This document shows positions 18,671-27,691 of a DNA stretch of 64,000 nucleotides, piece after piece. The DNA is from Bhargavaea sp. CC-171006 (GTDB taxonomy: Bacteria > Bacillota > Bacilli > Bacillales_A > Planococcaceae). Under the pieces are notes generated by a model. The model searched no databases. It was given only the letters and a program-made list of their open reading frames with translations, and was not told the origin of the DNA. Positions within the stretch are counted from its first letter, which is position 1. Each line of letters opens with the position of its first letter. A program made the translations under genes and the position numbers. The stretch covers positions 62,001 to 126,000 of the forward strand of contig NZ_QUZH01000004.1 of assembly GCF_009761675.1 (NCBI RefSeq), read 5' to 3'.

Positions 18671-18990
18671 GATTCTGCCTCCCCATCAAGCGGGCCGTCT
18701 ACTTCATTGTGGAAACCATAGACGCGTCGCTCACCCGCAAAATCGATCAGTTCGATCTCCTTCTCATCACCCGGCTCAAAGCGTACGGCGGCACCCGCCG
18801 GGACGTTCAGCCGTTTCCCGTATGCTTTCTTCCGGTCGAACATCATCGCAGGGTTCACTTCATAGAAATGATAATGTGAACCGACCTGTACGGGCCGGTC
18901 TCCCGTGTTTGTCACGGTGATGGTCGTGATCTCCCTTCCCTCGTTACAGATGATGTCTCCTTCTTGAAGAACATATTGTCCAGGATGCAT
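18667..18990 (-). CDS. ureB: Urease subunit beta
   Basis: Structural subunit of the UreABC trimer-of-trimers, 107 residues. It shows the typical [21 protein letters not shown] block (about 28-48) and [18 protein letters not shown]. Gamma and beta are separate genes, as in Bacillus, not fused as in Helicobacter. AGGAAACTG precedes the ATG; the stop overlaps ureC. Confidence 0.97.
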   Translation of the reverse strand: MHPGQYVLQEGDIICNEGREITTITVTNTGDRPVQVGSHYHFYEVNPAMMFDRKKAYGKRLNVPAGAAVRFEPGDEKEIELIDFAGERRVYGFHNEVDGPLDGEAES

Positions 18991-19012
18991 GATCAGTTTC
19001 CTCCTGTCTTGA

Positions 19013-19315
19013 TTATCGAATCGGATTGTGGACAGTGACGAGCTTTGTCCCGTCCGGGAAAGTCGCTTCCACCTGGATGTCCGGAATCATCTCCGGCACG
19101 CCCTCCATGACATCCTCACGGGAGAGGATATTCGCTCCAAACTCCATCAGCTCGGCGACACTCTTTCCGTCACGCGCCCCTTCCAGCACCTCGTAGGTGA
19201 TCAGCGAAACTGCTTCAGGATGGTTCAGCTTCAGTCCGCGATCTTTCCTCCGGCGGGCCAGATCGGCCGCCACAACGATCAATAGCTTATCCACTTCACG
19301 CGGCAGCAAATGCAT
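19013..19315 (-). CDS. ureA: Urease subunit gamma
   Basis: First gene of the urease operon, 100 residues, the standard UreA length. It begins [12 protein letters not shown] and contains the family blocks [14 protein letters not shown] and the C-terminal VTVHNPIR. The ATG at 19315 follows GGAGGGAAC; an upstream in-frame ATG at 19366 would add 17 residues with no family match. The operon order ureA-B-C-E-F-G-D is clear from the spacing. Confidence 0.97.
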   Translation of the reverse strand: MHLLPREVDKLLIVVAADLARRRKDRGLKLNHPEAVSLITYEVLEGARDGKSVAELMEFGANILSREDVMEGVPEMIPDIQVEATFPDGTKLVTVHNPIR

Positions 19316-19340
19316 CTTCTGTTCCCTCCTTTTATTCATT

Positions 19341-19435
19341 CCGTCCGAACTAAAAAAAGCCCGCAACGAGACTTTTTAAATGGTTCTGAATATTTCGTCC
19401 CAATCTTCTTCAGCTTTCCCTTCGGAGACGGACGG
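19341..19435 (-). promoter_or_regulatory. Possible attenuator-like urease leader
   Basis: Between the putative promoter and ureA lies a leader of about 130 nt. On the minus strand AAAAGTC (19370-19376) can pair with GGCTTTT and is followed by a seven-base T tract (19352-19358). Farther apart, CCGTCCG (19435-19429) is perfectly complementary to CGGACGG (19347-19341) and would enclose the hairpin. This is reminiscent of a terminator with a competing stem, but the small stem is weak (one G-U pair) and no known riboswitch is recognised. Confidence 0.3.
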
Positions 19436-19453
19436 TAAACTACTTTCTAAACT

Positions 19454-19482
19454 ATATTAGCAAAATCAATTTGGGAAGTAAA
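19454..19482 (-). promoter_or_regulatory. Putative sigma-A promoter of the urease operon
   Basis: On the minus strand TTTACT (19482-19477), a 17-bp spacer and TAATAT (19459-19454). Each hexamer matches 4 of 6. The remaining 19483-19756 is a notably AT-rich stretch with runs such as TTATTATTATATAAATA; no gene or clear nitrogen-control (TnrA/GlnR) site was identified in it. Confidence 0.4.
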
Positions 19483-19758
19483 TTTGGACGCATCGGTCTT
19501 AGTTCCCTTTTCCGATTCCCTTTGCATTGGGGTTTTTCCATATAAAGACCAAATGATAAAATGAATAACTTATTATTATATAAATAGTAAACGATAAGAT
19601 AAAGCAAAGAAATTTACCCATTGGGTTTGTCGCTTTTCTTTGACACAGACGGTCCATTTTAATAAGGAAGCTTTTTTCCTGATTTGATTAATGAGAGCTC
19701 CAGAACTACGGAACTGGTGAGACGTTTACATACTCTGCTGAGTCGCATATCAAATTAA

Positions 19759-19784
19759 AAAGGACCGGCATCCGCCGGTCCTTT
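19759..19784 (-). terminator. Terminator of the acyl-CoA ligase gene
   Basis: Stem AAAGGACCGGC (19759-19769) with GCCGGTCCTTT (19774-19784). On the minus strand it is followed by TTTTTAATTTG, immediately after the stop at 19795. Confidence 0.85.
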
Positions 19785-19794
19785 TCTTCATTCA

Positions 19795-21300
19795 TCATGC
19801 TTTCGCTTCTTCCGCTTTCGGCCTGAGTGTGTGCTTCAGGACCTTGCCCGAAGCGTTCCGTGGGAGGATATCCAGGAACTCAACTTCCGCCGGGAGTTTG
19901 AATTTCGCCAGTTGCTCCGCGCAATATTCGATGATTTTCTCCTCAGTGAGGCTCTTTCCTTCCTTGACCACAACAAATGCTTTCGGCACCTCACCGTAAA
20001 CCGGATGCGGGACGCCGACGACAGCGGCCTCAAGCACTTCCGGGATTTGGAACAGTACTTCCTCGACTTCCAGCGGATAGATGTTTTCACCGCCGCGGAT
20101 GATCATGTCTTTTTTGCGGTCGACGATGTAAAGCAGTCCGTCTTCATCGGTGCGCCCAAGGTCACCCGAATACATCCAGCCGTCACGGATGGTGCGGGCG
20201 GTCTCTTCCTCATTTTTCAGGTAGCCTTTCATGACTTGAGGGCCCTTGACGACAATTTCCCCCACCTGGCCCGGCGGGAGCGTGCGCCCCTCTTCATCGA
20301 CGACACGCACTTCTGTCCTAGGAAGCGGCTCGCCGACCGACCCGATCTTATCGAGGGCGTAATGGTCTTTCAGTGTGGTCGCGGCAGGCGTATTCTCCGT
20401 CTGGCCGTACAGGTTCTGGACCTTCACGCCCGGGAATATCTCCTTCAGCTTTTTCACGAGCTCATATGGCATCGGTGCCGCGCCATAGCAGAACAGGCGC
20501 AGATCCGGGACATTGAGATCCCTGATATCCGGGCGGTTCAGGAGGATGGCGAACATCGCCGGCACGCCGAAGAACATCGTCGCCCGGCTTTCCTCCAGTG
20601 TCTTGACCGTCCGGTCCGGCGAAAACGCCGTCTCGATGATGAGCGAGCCGCCGCTTACCGATACCGCGTTCATGAACACATGGCTTGCAGCGCAGTGGAA
20701 CAGCGGTGTCGTGATCTGCATCCGGTCATTTGCCGTGACGTCCATCGCCTCTGCCCAGATCTCCCCCGTCTCCAGAAGATTCCGGTGTGTCAGCATGACA
20801 CCTTTCTGCTTGCCCGTCGTTCCCGAGGTATACATGATGACCGCCGTATCATCCGAATTAAATTCCACCGGCTCGGGGGCAAGAGACGAGTCTTCCAGGA
20901 TGGCATCGAACTCACCGGAACCTCCGATCTCCAACACTTCTTTGAAAGAGACACCCGTATCGTCCGCCGTCTTTCTAAGCGATTCATCGACTATCAGCGA
21001 CTTGGCTTCGGAATGTTCGAAGATATAGCCGATTTCCCGCGCCGTCAGCTTCGTATTGACCGGCATGAGGATGAATCCGCCGAGCTGCACGCCAAAATAG
21101 GCGGCGACAAACGAGTCCGAGTTCCCCGCCAGAAGGGCGATCACATCACCCGGCTGGTAACCCTGCCGCTGGAAATAAGCGGCGACCCGCTCCGCCTTCT
21201 TCCTGAACTCCCCGTATGTCCACTCCCTCCCCCCGAATGACGTATACATTTTCTCCGGCTGTGTCTTACCGTATTCGACGACCACTTCTGGCATGAACAT
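19795..21300 (-). CDS. Acyl-CoA synthetase (AMP-binding ligase)
   Basis: Member of the ANL superfamily that activates a carboxylic acid with ATP and joins it to CoA. The 501-residue protein has YTSGTTGKQKGV (AMP-binding P-loop, near 165), the YGQTENTPA motif near 300, YSGDLGRTDEDG, DRKKDMIIRGGENIYP and the catalytic lysine region NASGKVLKHTLR at the C-terminus. It is monocistronic with its own terminator. Similarity suggests a medium- or long-chain fatty acid ligase (LcfB/FadD-like), but the acyl substrate cannot be fixed from sequence. A second, different ligase lies at 27948. Confidence 0.88.
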   Translation of the reverse strand: MFMPEVVVEYGKTQPEKMYTSFGGREWTYGEFRKKAERVAAYFQRQGYQPGDVIALLAGNSDSFVAAYFGVQLGGFILMPVNTKLTAREIGYIFEHSEAKSLIVDESLRKTADDTGVSFKEVLEIGGSGEFDAILEDSSLAPEPVEFNSDDTAVIMYTSGTTGKQKGVMLTHRNLLETGEIWAEAMDVTANDRMQITTPLFHCAASHVFMNAVSVSGGSLIIETAFSPDRTVKTLEESRATMFFGVPAMFAILLNRPDIRDLNVPDLRLFCYGAAPMPYELVKKLKEIFPGVKVQNLYGQTENTPAATTLKDHYALDKIGSVGEPLPRTEVRVVDEEGRTLPPGQVGEIVVKGPQVMKGYLKNEEETARTIRDGWMYSGDLGRTDEDGLLYIVDRKKDMIIRGGENIYPLEVEEVLFQIPEVLEAAVVGVPHPVYGEVPKAFVVVKEGKSLTEEKIIEYCAEQLAKFKLPAEVEFLDILPRNASGKVLKHTLRPKAEEAKA

Positions 21301-21418
21301 AGCGTTCGCTCCCTTTGCGCTGTTAGATAATTAAAACTATTCTCCGTGTTCATGTTGGATTCCTGCATTTCACACGCCATTTCGGGTCGTTCAGACTATT
21401 TTACACTGGAAAAATAAT

Positions 21419-21448
21419 AAAGGCCGCCCCTCTCACGGGACAGCCTTT
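21419..21448 (-). terminator. Terminator of the Fbp/Afu-type importer operon
   Basis: AAAGGC-CCC (from 21419) with GGG-GCCTTT (to 21448), a mismatched stem followed on the minus strand by TTTATTATTTTT. It directly follows, and slightly overlaps, the stop codon of the ATPase gene. Confidence 0.7.
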
Positions 21449-22524
21449 TACCGATATTCCATTTCATTCATTGCCTGGGATGACCCCACAGGGATTGTTC
21501 TGTATTGCAGGACGACCGGGTCGCCTGCGGACAGCCGGCCGGCAAGGCCCGTGACCAGGTCAACCGTTTGTTGGCCGACATCGATTGTATAATGGATTTC
21601 CCTTCCCTGATAAAGCACATTCCGCACCGTTCCTCTGATGCCTTCCCCGGTGCCGAATGCCAGCTGTTCCGGACGGAGCGGGCATAGGCCGGTGTCACGG
21701 AAGGCCGGTGCGACATCCGGAACGGCCCAGGCGATTTCCGGACTGCCGAACGGATGGAAGCGGCCGTCCCTCCATTCGCCCGGAATCAGGTTCGCTTTTC
21801 CGATAAATGTCGCGACAAACGGGGTTTCCGGCCGCGAATAGATTTCTTCCGGAGGTCCGGCCTGTTCGATCCTGCCGCCGTTCATGACGACGATCCGGTC
21901 TGCCATCGCCAGTGCCTCATCCTGATCGTGCGTGACGTAGACGATGGAGGTGCCTGTCTGGCGGTGGATCGTCTGAATCTCATTCCGCAGTTCGAGCCGG
22001 AGCCGGGCATCGAGGCTCGAGAGCGGCTCATCCATAAGCAATAGTGACGGGTTCGGCGCCAGTGCTCGGGTGATGGCGACCCGCTGCTTCTGGCCGCCAG
22101 ACAGTTCCGATGGCATCCGGCTGCCGTATTGGGCGAGGCCGACCATCGAAAGCATCTGCCGGACCCGTCCGGTCGCATCGTGTTTCAGCGCGGGATCAAT
22201 GAACCGGTGATGGCGGAGCGGGAAGGCGACCTGTTCACTGACCGTCATATGCGGCCAGAGCGCGAACGACTGGAACACCATTCCGAGATCGCGTTTTTCG
22301 GGCGGAACGGCAATACCCGCGCCGGCGACCGTTCGTCCGCCCATCCGAATCTCTCCCGCAGAAGGAGTCTCGAATCCGGCAATCAGCCGGAGTAGCGTTG
22401 TCTTGCCGCAACCCGAAGGCCCGACGATGGCAACAAATTCCCCTTCGCCGATCTCCAGGTCGATGCCTTTCAGCGCATCCGTCTCCCCGAATGTTTTCCG
22501 GATGCCGGTCAGTTCTGTTTTCAT
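21448..22524 (-). CDS. ABC importer ATPase, FbpC/PotA/AfuC type
   Basis: ATPase of a binding-protein-dependent importer, 358 residues. It has P-loop GPSGCGKTT near 34-42, Q-loop FQSFALWPHMTV, signature LSGGQKQRVA, Walker B LLLMDEPLSSLD, and a C-terminal TOBE-like regulatory region after about 240. This architecture is shared by ferric (FbpC), aminoethylphosphonate (PhnT), spermidine (PotA) and hexose-phosphate (AfuC) transporters. It is the last gene of a six-gene operon that also codes for three phosphoester-type enzymes, so a phosphorylated substrate is the favoured reading. Its ATG overlaps the permease stop. Confidence 0.87.
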   Translation of the reverse strand: MKTELTGIRKTFGETDALKGIDLEIGEGEFVAIVGPSGCGKTTLLRLIAGFETPSAGEIRMGGRTVAGAGIAVPPEKRDLGMVFQSFALWPHMTVSEQVAFPLRHHRFIDPALKHDATGRVRQMLSMVGLAQYGSRMPSELSGGQKQRVAITRALAPNPSLLLMDEPLSSLDARLRLELRNEIQTIHRQTGTSIVYVTHDQDEALAMADRIVVMNGGRIEQAGPPEEIYSRPETPFVATFIGKANLIPGEWRDGRFHPFGSPEIAWAVPDVAPAFRDTGLCPLRPEQLAFGTGEGIRGTVRNVLYQGREIHYTIDVGQQTVDLVTGLAGRLSAGDPVVLQYRTIPVGSSQAMNEMEYR

Positions 22525-24218
22525 GGTGTATTCAGCCTCCTTTTCCAGATCCGCAGCACCAGAAAAGCCAGGCCCGCTATTGCCACCATCAGGAACAAGA
22601 TGACGGCCGAATAGGCGGTCGAATGGGTCGTATAGCCTGCCTGCTCAAAGTTGAAGATGATGATGCCGATCGTCTCGGACCCGCTTGACCAGAGCAGCGA
22701 CGAGACGGTCAGTTCGGTCAGCGACGTCAGCAAAACCAGAAGGGCCCCGCTCAGAATGCCGCCGGACAAAAGCGGCAGCAGGATTTTCCGCCACTTCTGA
22801 GAGGCTCCGGCGCCCGAGATGCGGGCTGCCTCTTCCATGTCAGGCGATACCTGCGCCATCGCGGTCATGCTGCCGCGCACCTGAAGCACCATGAACCGCG
22901 TGACATAGGCAATCAGCAGGATCCAGGCGGTTCCGTAAATGCCTGGATTCCATCCGGGGACGGGCTCCATCCAGGCGAAGATCATCGCCAGGCCGAGCAC
23001 GATTCCAGGAAGCGCATACGGCAGTCCGGCCGAAAGCTCGATATAGCGCATGGCCCCTCCCGGCCTGCGTGTCCGGAAATACGCGATTGCCGTTCCGAAA
23101 ACGAGGCAGATGAGCGAAGCGGCAACCGCAAGCTTCAGGCTGGTGCCGATGGCCGCAAACGACTTTCCGTATTCGAACAGGACATATCGGTAATGCTCCA
23201 ACGTGAGATTGTCAGGAATGAACGGCAGACCGTATGCCCGGATGACCGAAGTCTTCAGCATGGACAGGAGCGGCACGATTCCGGTGCCGAGCACGAACAG
23301 CCAGATCGCCGCCTCCACAAACGAACGTTTTTTTCCGAGACGGATCCTGGGCTCCGTGTCCGGAGCCGATGTCCCATCCGTTGCCGACTTCCTGAGAAGC
23401 ATCCATTGAAACAGCGTTCCGGCGAGCGCAACAATAGCCAGGATGACCGACAGCGCGGCTGCCCGGGAAAATGCCCCGGGACCGAAGCCGATGACTTCCT
23501 GATAGATCGCGGTGCTTAATACTGTGATGTTCGCCGGGATGCCGAGAAATGCCGGGATTCCGAAGTTGTCGAGGTTCGACAGGAACGCGATCATCGCACC
23601 ACTGACGATTCCCGGAAGCGCTAGCGGCAGCGTCACGCGGCGTAGCACGGTGAGGCGTCCGCCCCCTACCGCCCTTGCCGCCCATTCCTGCTCTTTCGGG
23701 ATCCGCCGGAGCACATTCGCCGTGAACAGATGGACAAGCGGATAGTGGGTGATTCCGAGGACGAAAATGATGCCGCCCATGCTGTACAGGTTGATGTCTG
23801 CAAACGGGACGTCCGAGGCCAGCTGTGTCCAGGCAATCGTGACGATATAGCTTGGAATGATGAATGGCAGCAGAATGAACACCTGCAGCGCCTTCTTCAT
23901 CCGGATGTCCGTATAGGCGGTGAGCCATGCCGTCGTTACGCCGAGCGCAAGGGAAAGCACTGTTGAACCTGCCGTGACGATCAGCGTGTTCAGGAACATC
24001 GTCCAAGTACCGGTTTCACTGAGAAGCGAGCGGTAATGCGCGAGCGATATGCCACCCTCTTCAACAAAGCTCATATAAAACAGGCGGATGACCGGGAGGA
24101 CAAAAAGCAGCGTGACGAGCAGCACCGAAAGCCATACCGGAACATGCCGCAACAGAGAAGAGCGGCGTCCGGCCCCAGCCGCCTGCCGCCCACCGTCATT
24201 CAGGGTGATCTGTGTCAT
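22521..24218 (-). CDS. Fused two-half ABC permease, FbpB/AfuB type
   Basis: Integral membrane component, 565 residues with about twelve predicted membrane segments, made of two homologous halves (roughly 20-290 and 300-565). EAA-type loops are seen in both halves: EQEWAARAVGGGRLTVLRRV in the first and DMEEAARISGAGASQKWRKI in the second. The ATG at 24218 follows GGGGGCGG; in-frame codons farther upstream run into the binding-protein gene. It is 13 bp after that gene and overlaps the ATPase gene by four bases. Confidence 0.87.
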   Translation of the reverse strand: MTQITLNDGGRQAAGAGRRSSLLRHVPVWLSVLLVTLLFVLPVIRLFYMSFVEEGGISLAHYRSLLSETGTWTMFLNTLIVTAGSTVLSLALGVTTAWLTAYTDIRMKKALQVFILLPFIIPSYIVTIAWTQLASDVPFADINLYSMGGIIFVLGITHYPLVHLFTANVLRRIPKEQEWAARAVGGGRLTVLRRVTLPLALPGIVSGAMIAFLSNLDNFGIPAFLGIPANITVLSTAIYQEVIGFGPGAFSRAAALSVILAIVALAGTLFQWMLLRKSATDGTSAPDTEPRIRLGKKRSFVEAAIWLFVLGTGIVPLLSMLKTSVIRAYGLPFIPDNLTLEHYRYVLFEYGKSFAAIGTSLKLAVAASLICLVFGTAIAYFRTRRPGGAMRYIELSAGLPYALPGIVLGLAMIFAWMEPVPGWNPGIYGTAWILLIAYVTRFMVLQVRGSMTAMAQVSPDMEEAARISGAGASQKWRKILLPLLSGGILSGALLVLLTSLTELTVSSLLWSSGSETIGIIIFNFEQAGYTTHSTAYSAVILFLMVAIAGLAFLVLRIWKRRLNTP

Positions 24219-24231
24219 CGGACCGCCCCCA

Positions 24232-25263
24232 TTATTCTCCGAACAGCTCCTTGAACTCGCGCTTATCGTCTTCACGGCCGCTGCTAAGCTCGTCAAGCGG
24301 CGCGGACAGGACGTTCATCTCATTGATGGATTTCAGCCCTTCAGGTGCTTCGACGCCTGTCCGGATCGGCGTGTATCCAAGTTCCGACGCAAGCTTCTGG
24401 CCTTCTTCAGACAGGACAAAATCGATGAATGCCTTTGCCGCATCTTCATTGTCCGTATCCTTGATCATGCCGATCGGCTCCGTGATGACCGGGACGCCCT
24501 CTTCCGGATAAACGAGGTCTACCGGAGACCCTTCCGCTTTCGCGTTGGCGACAATGTAGTCAACCACCATCCCGTATGTCTTTTCACCTGCCTGCACGGC
24601 CTTCAGTGCCGCGCCGTTCCCCTGGACGACTGATGTCCCGTTTTCCTTCAACGATTGATAGAAGTCCCAGCCAAAGCTGTCCTGGCGGGTGAAGACCCCG
24701 GCGTTGTAGGCAGCCGCCCCACTGTATAGCGGGCTCGGCATGACTGCCTCATCTTTTGAGGCTGTTTCCGTGAGTACATTCCATGAATCCGGCAGCTGTT
24801 CCGCTTTTTCCGTATTGACGGCAAGAACAGTTGCCATCACTTTCGTTCCCGTATATGTATGGTCCTGATCAATGAAGTCTTTGGGAATCGCTTCAATTTC
24901 TTCCGATTCGTAAGGCTCCAGAAGATCCTGCTCCTTCAGGCCCTCGAAAGTCACACTGTCGGCAACAAGCAGGACATCGGCCTGGATTTCTCCGGCCTGC
25001 TCCTCGGCCAGCACCTTTCCGATGACTTCTTCCGTACCGGACCGGAAGACGTTCACTTCCACTTCCGGATGCTTCTCATTAAACGCATTCACCAGTGCGG
25101 TCGCATCGGTGTCCGGCTGGGACGTGTAGAAGTCGAGCGTGCTGCTTGCGCCGCCGTCTTCCCCTGAATTGACTGCCTCCGATTCGGCATCCGTTCCCGA
25201 GCATGCAGCAAGCATCAGGCTTGCCGCAACGCCCATCGTAAGCATCGTCTTTTTAATTTTCAT
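24232..25263 (-). CDS. Substrate-binding lipoprotein of the Fbp/Afu-type importer
   Basis: Extracellular binding protein of the SBP_bac_6/Fbp class, 343 residues, with signal peptide and lipobox LAAC ending near residue 21. The mature part begins LDFYTSQPDTDA and has the ADVLLVADSVTFEG and SPLYSGAAAYNAG regions. Ferric-binding homologues carry two adjacent tyrosines for iron; no YY pair exists here, and the region that usually holds it reads VDYIVANAKAEGSPV. That argues against Fe(III) and fits the phosphonate or sugar-phosphate branch (PhnS, AfuA). The gene is embedded in an operon with SurE, TIM-barrel and PHP enzymes and overlaps surE by four bases. Confidence 0.85.
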   Translation of the reverse strand: MKIKKTMLTMGVAASLMLAACSGTDAESEAVNSGEDGGASSTLDFYTSQPDTDATALVNAFNEKHPEVEVNVFRSGTEEVIGKVLAEEQAGEIQADVLLVADSVTFEGLKEQDLLEPYESEEIEAIPKDFIDQDHTYTGTKVMATVLAVNTEKAEQLPDSWNVLTETASKDEAVMPSPLYSGAAAYNAGVFTRQDSFGWDFYQSLKENGTSVVQGNGAALKAVQAGEKTYGMVVDYIVANAKAEGSPVDLVYPEEGVPVITEPIGMIKDTDNEDAAKAFIDFVLSEEGQKLASELGYTPIRTGVEAPEGLKSINEMNVLSAPLDELSSGREDDKREFKELFGE

Positions 25264-26027
25264 CTCTGTTTTCCCCCAATCGTTGTGATCTGATTTTCCT
25301 CATGACCGGCTGCAAGGCCGATCTTCGAAACCGTGATATATCCTTCGCGAAGCAGATGAAAATCACTGTCTGGCCGTGACGGTTCAAGCCATGCCTGCCG
25401 GTCACGAAGCCAGTAGAGAACTCCGCCCTCCGGCTGGTCGGCCGTCATGTGGCGGTAGCGGTCCAGGGAAAAATCCGGCACCGCCTCCGCGATTCCCGGG
25501 CAGGCCGATTCCGGAATAGCGGGCAGGTTGATGTTCAGAAGCCCCTCGAGCGCCTCCTCTTTTCTGAGGCTGGACAGCGCCGTGTAAAACAGGCCTTTCG
25601 CCGCCCCGAAATCGGGCTCCGCCGCATCCGAACGATCCAGCGAAATCGCCACACCCGGAATTCCGGAAAGTGTTCCTTCTCTCGCTCCGCCGATTGTCCC
25701 GGAGTAATGGATGTCCCTGCCGATATTGGCTCCCGCGTTGATGCCGGAGACCACACAGTCAGGTTTTTCTTCAAACAAGACGCCAAGCGCCAGCTTGACG
25801 CAGTCCGCCGGCGTGCCGCCGACAATCGCATAAGCCGGGACATTGCCGCCGAAAATCGTCATCCGCTCCGCCTTCAGCGGTTTCCGGAGCGTGATGGAAT
25901 GGCTCGCCGCGCTCCGTTCCCCGTCCGGAGCGACGACCGCGACTTTACCGAAATGCTGGAGCACTTCCACGGCAGCGGCCAGGCCGGGCGCAAAGATTCC
26001 GTCGTCATTCGTCACGAGAAATCTCAT
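25260..26027 (-). CDS. surE: SurE-type 5'/3'-nucleotidase (phosphatase)
   Basis: SurE enzymes remove phosphate from nucleoside monophosphates and some other phosphoesters with a divalent metal. The 255-residue protein starts MRFLVTNDDG with the metal-binding aspartates 8 and 9, has the conserved Ser in GERSAASHSIT near 39 and the asparagine motif SGINAGANIG near 95. All the usual catalytic residues are present. SurE is usually next to pcm or rpoS in proteobacteria; here it is within an ABC importer operon. It overlaps both neighbours, by 23 bp with the TIM-barrel gene and 4 bp with the binding-protein gene, so a shared role in processing an imported phosphoester is likely. Confidence 0.9.
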   Translation of the reverse strand: MRFLVTNDDGIFAPGLAAAVEVLQHFGKVAVVAPDGERSAASHSITLRKPLKAERMTIFGGNVPAYAIVGGTPADCVKLALGVLFEEKPDCVVSGINAGANIGRDIHYSGTIGGAREGTLSGIPGVAISLDRSDAAEPDFGAAKGLFYTALSSLRKEEALEGLLNINLPAIPESACPGIAEAVPDFSLDRYRHMTADQPEGGVLYWLRDRQAWLEPSRPDSDFHLLREGYITVSKIGLAAGHEENQITTIGGKQR

Positions 26028-26826
26028 AAGTGATTTCCTCCATTCCGAACAACCCGTTCTTTTTCAGGTATGCCACGTTTTCTTCGAGCATCCCCGACTC
26101 CCCGAGGTAATCAAAACCTTCAATCACCCTGATGATCCCGCGTTCGGCGGCGGCGCGGATAGCCGGTTTCACATCAATCTTGCCCTTGCCCAGCGGGACA
26201 TGGAACCGGTTGGCCGTCGCATCGCTGACATGGAGCTTGCCCACCCGGCAGAGCGCGCTCATCTCGATAAACGGAGAACGGGAGAACGGCACATGTGCGG
26301 TATCGACCGTCACCGTGATAAACGCCGACCGATACCGGACAAGCCGGTTCATCGTTTCAGGTCCGGTGACCAGTTCCCCGTCCCTGTCTTCCATCATCTC
26401 GATTGACAGGGGCACCCCCTCCCGGATGGCGATTTGCTCCAGCCGGTCTAGCGATTGCTCGATTTTCTCGAGATGCCATTCTGTCCAGCGTTCATTTACC
26501 GTAATCCGGCCGGGGTGGATCGTCACGTCTTCCGCGCCGAGGTCTGCTGCGAGTGCGACCGAGCGCTCGATCTCCGATAAGGACTGCTCACGGATACCTT
26601 CATTCAGCGAGCACATGTTCAAATCCCAGCTTGGCGCATGCAGTGTCAGCCCCAGGCCTGCTTCCCCGAGCACTTCCTTCACCGCATTCACCCGGAACCC
26701 GGAAAACCGGAACTGCTCCGCCCACAGTTCGACACCGCCGAGGCCTGCAGCGCTGAACTTGTCCGCGATCTGGCGGATCGTTCCGCCCCAGAAAAGCGTG
26801 GATGAACCGTACCATTCTCTGCTCAT
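26005..26826 (-). CDS. Xylose-isomerase-like TIM-barrel protein (sugar phosphate isomerase/epimerase superfamily)
   Basis: A 273-residue TIM barrel of the AP endonuclease 2 / IolE-like superfamily. Visible metal-type residues are GVELWAE (near 32-38), LHAPSWD, IHPGRI, IEMMEDR, TVDTAHVP, GKLHVSD and a final EGFDY. The superfamily includes epimerases, isomerases and endonuclease IV; the exact reaction is unknown. The ATG overlaps the PHP gene stop by four bases and the 3' end runs 23 bp into surE. Its position suggests it acts on the sugar part of the imported compound. Confidence 0.82.
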   Translation of the reverse strand: MSREWYGSSTLFWGGTIRQIADKFSAAGLGGVELWAEQFRFSGFRVNAVKEVLGEAGLGLTLHAPSWDLNMCSLNEGIREQSLSEIERSVALAADLGAEDVTIHPGRITVNERWTEWHLEKIEQSLDRLEQIAIREGVPLSIEMMEDRDGELVTGPETMNRLVRYRSAFITVTVDTAHVPFSRSPFIEMSALCRVGKLHVSDATANRFHVPLGKGKIDVKPAIRAAAERGIIRVIEGFDYLGESGMLEENVAYLKKNGLFGMEEITYEISRDE

Positions 26827-27659
26827 CGGGCCACCTCCTCTCCCGGCAGGACCTGCTCGAGCCAGCCGTGGACGTCATCCTGGTCATAATCGACCGAACC
26901 CGGCAACTGCGGATTCCTTGATGCTTCTCCGTGGAAATCGCTGCCCACGCTCTTCAGCAGTCCGAGCCGCTCCGACTCCGCCCACCACTGGACGGTCTCC
27001 AGTTCGGAATGGCCGGAATAATACACTTCAATGCCGTCGAGCCCTTCATCCACGACACGGTCAATGCTGAAACCGAACCGGTAGATGCCGGGATGAGCCA
27101 GGAAGGCGAAGCCGCCGCACTCATGGATCAGGGCGATCGCCTCTTCGGATGAAAACGTTTCGCGCTCGACATAGCCCGGGCTTCCGGATGAAAGGAGCCG
27201 GTCGAACGCTTCTTCCACATCATGAAAATACCGGTGCTCCACAAGGACCTTGGCAATATGCGTCCGCACGATCACGCCGCCTTCCGCCTTTGAACGGCAG
27301 TCTTCCCAGCAGATGTCGTAGCCCATCCGGTTCAGGCGGCGGACGATCTTGCGGCTCCATGACTCCCTCTCCTGACGGCGCCACTCACAGTGCGCCTTCA
27401 TCAGCGGATGTTCCGGGTCAAATCCATAACCGAGGATATGCAATTCTCCGTTCGGCCCGTAAGTGTTCAGTTCGATCCCCGGAATCACCCGGACGCCTGT
27501 GCGTTCTTCATGAGCCTTCGCTTCCACATAGGCGCCCACCGAGTCATGGTCCGTGATGGCGATGCAGGAAAGCCCCTGCATCGCCGCCAGATCCATCAGT
27601 CCGCGCGGCGTCCGTTCACCATCCGAAAACACCGAGTGCATATGCAGGTCCACTTTCAT
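26823..27659 (-). CDS. PHP-domain phosphoesterase (RNase AM/TrpH-like)
   Basis: First gene of the six-gene operon, 278 residues. It has the metal-binding motifs of the PHP family: MKVDLHMHSVFSDGE (H6, H8, D13), ITDHDS, PGIELNT, THIAKVL, FLAHPG and a final SDFHGE. The family includes 3',5'-nucleotide bisphosphate phosphatase (RNase AM/YciV) and a cyclic ribose phosphate phosphodiesterase (PhnPP), both of which release phosphate from phosphoesters. The ATG at 27659 is preferred because AGGAGG lies 8 nt upstream; a GTG at 27668 overlaps that site. Downstream genes are translationally coupled. Upstream lies a PhoP-like promoter. Confidence 0.87.
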   Translation of the reverse strand: MKVDLHMHSVFSDGERTPRGLMDLAAMQGLSCIAITDHDSVGAYVEAKAHEERTGVRVIPGIELNTYGPNGELHILGYGFDPEHPLMKAHCEWRRQERESWSRKIVRRLNRMGYDICWEDCRSKAEGGVIVRTHIAKVLVEHRYFHDVEEAFDRLLSSGSPGYVERETFSSEEAIALIHECGGFAFLAHPGIYRFGFSIDRVVDEGLDGIEVYYSGHSELETVQWWAESERLGLLKSVGSDFHGEASRNPQLPGSVDYDQDDVHGWLEQVLPGEEVAR

Positions 27660-27691
27660 CCGAAGCACCTCCTGTGATTAACTCCGCTTTC

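Noticed and set aside
21448-25263. Ferric iron importer
   Set aside because: Although the family is often named so, the binding protein lacks the adjacent tyrosines and the operon contains phosphoester enzymes and PhoP-like boxes.
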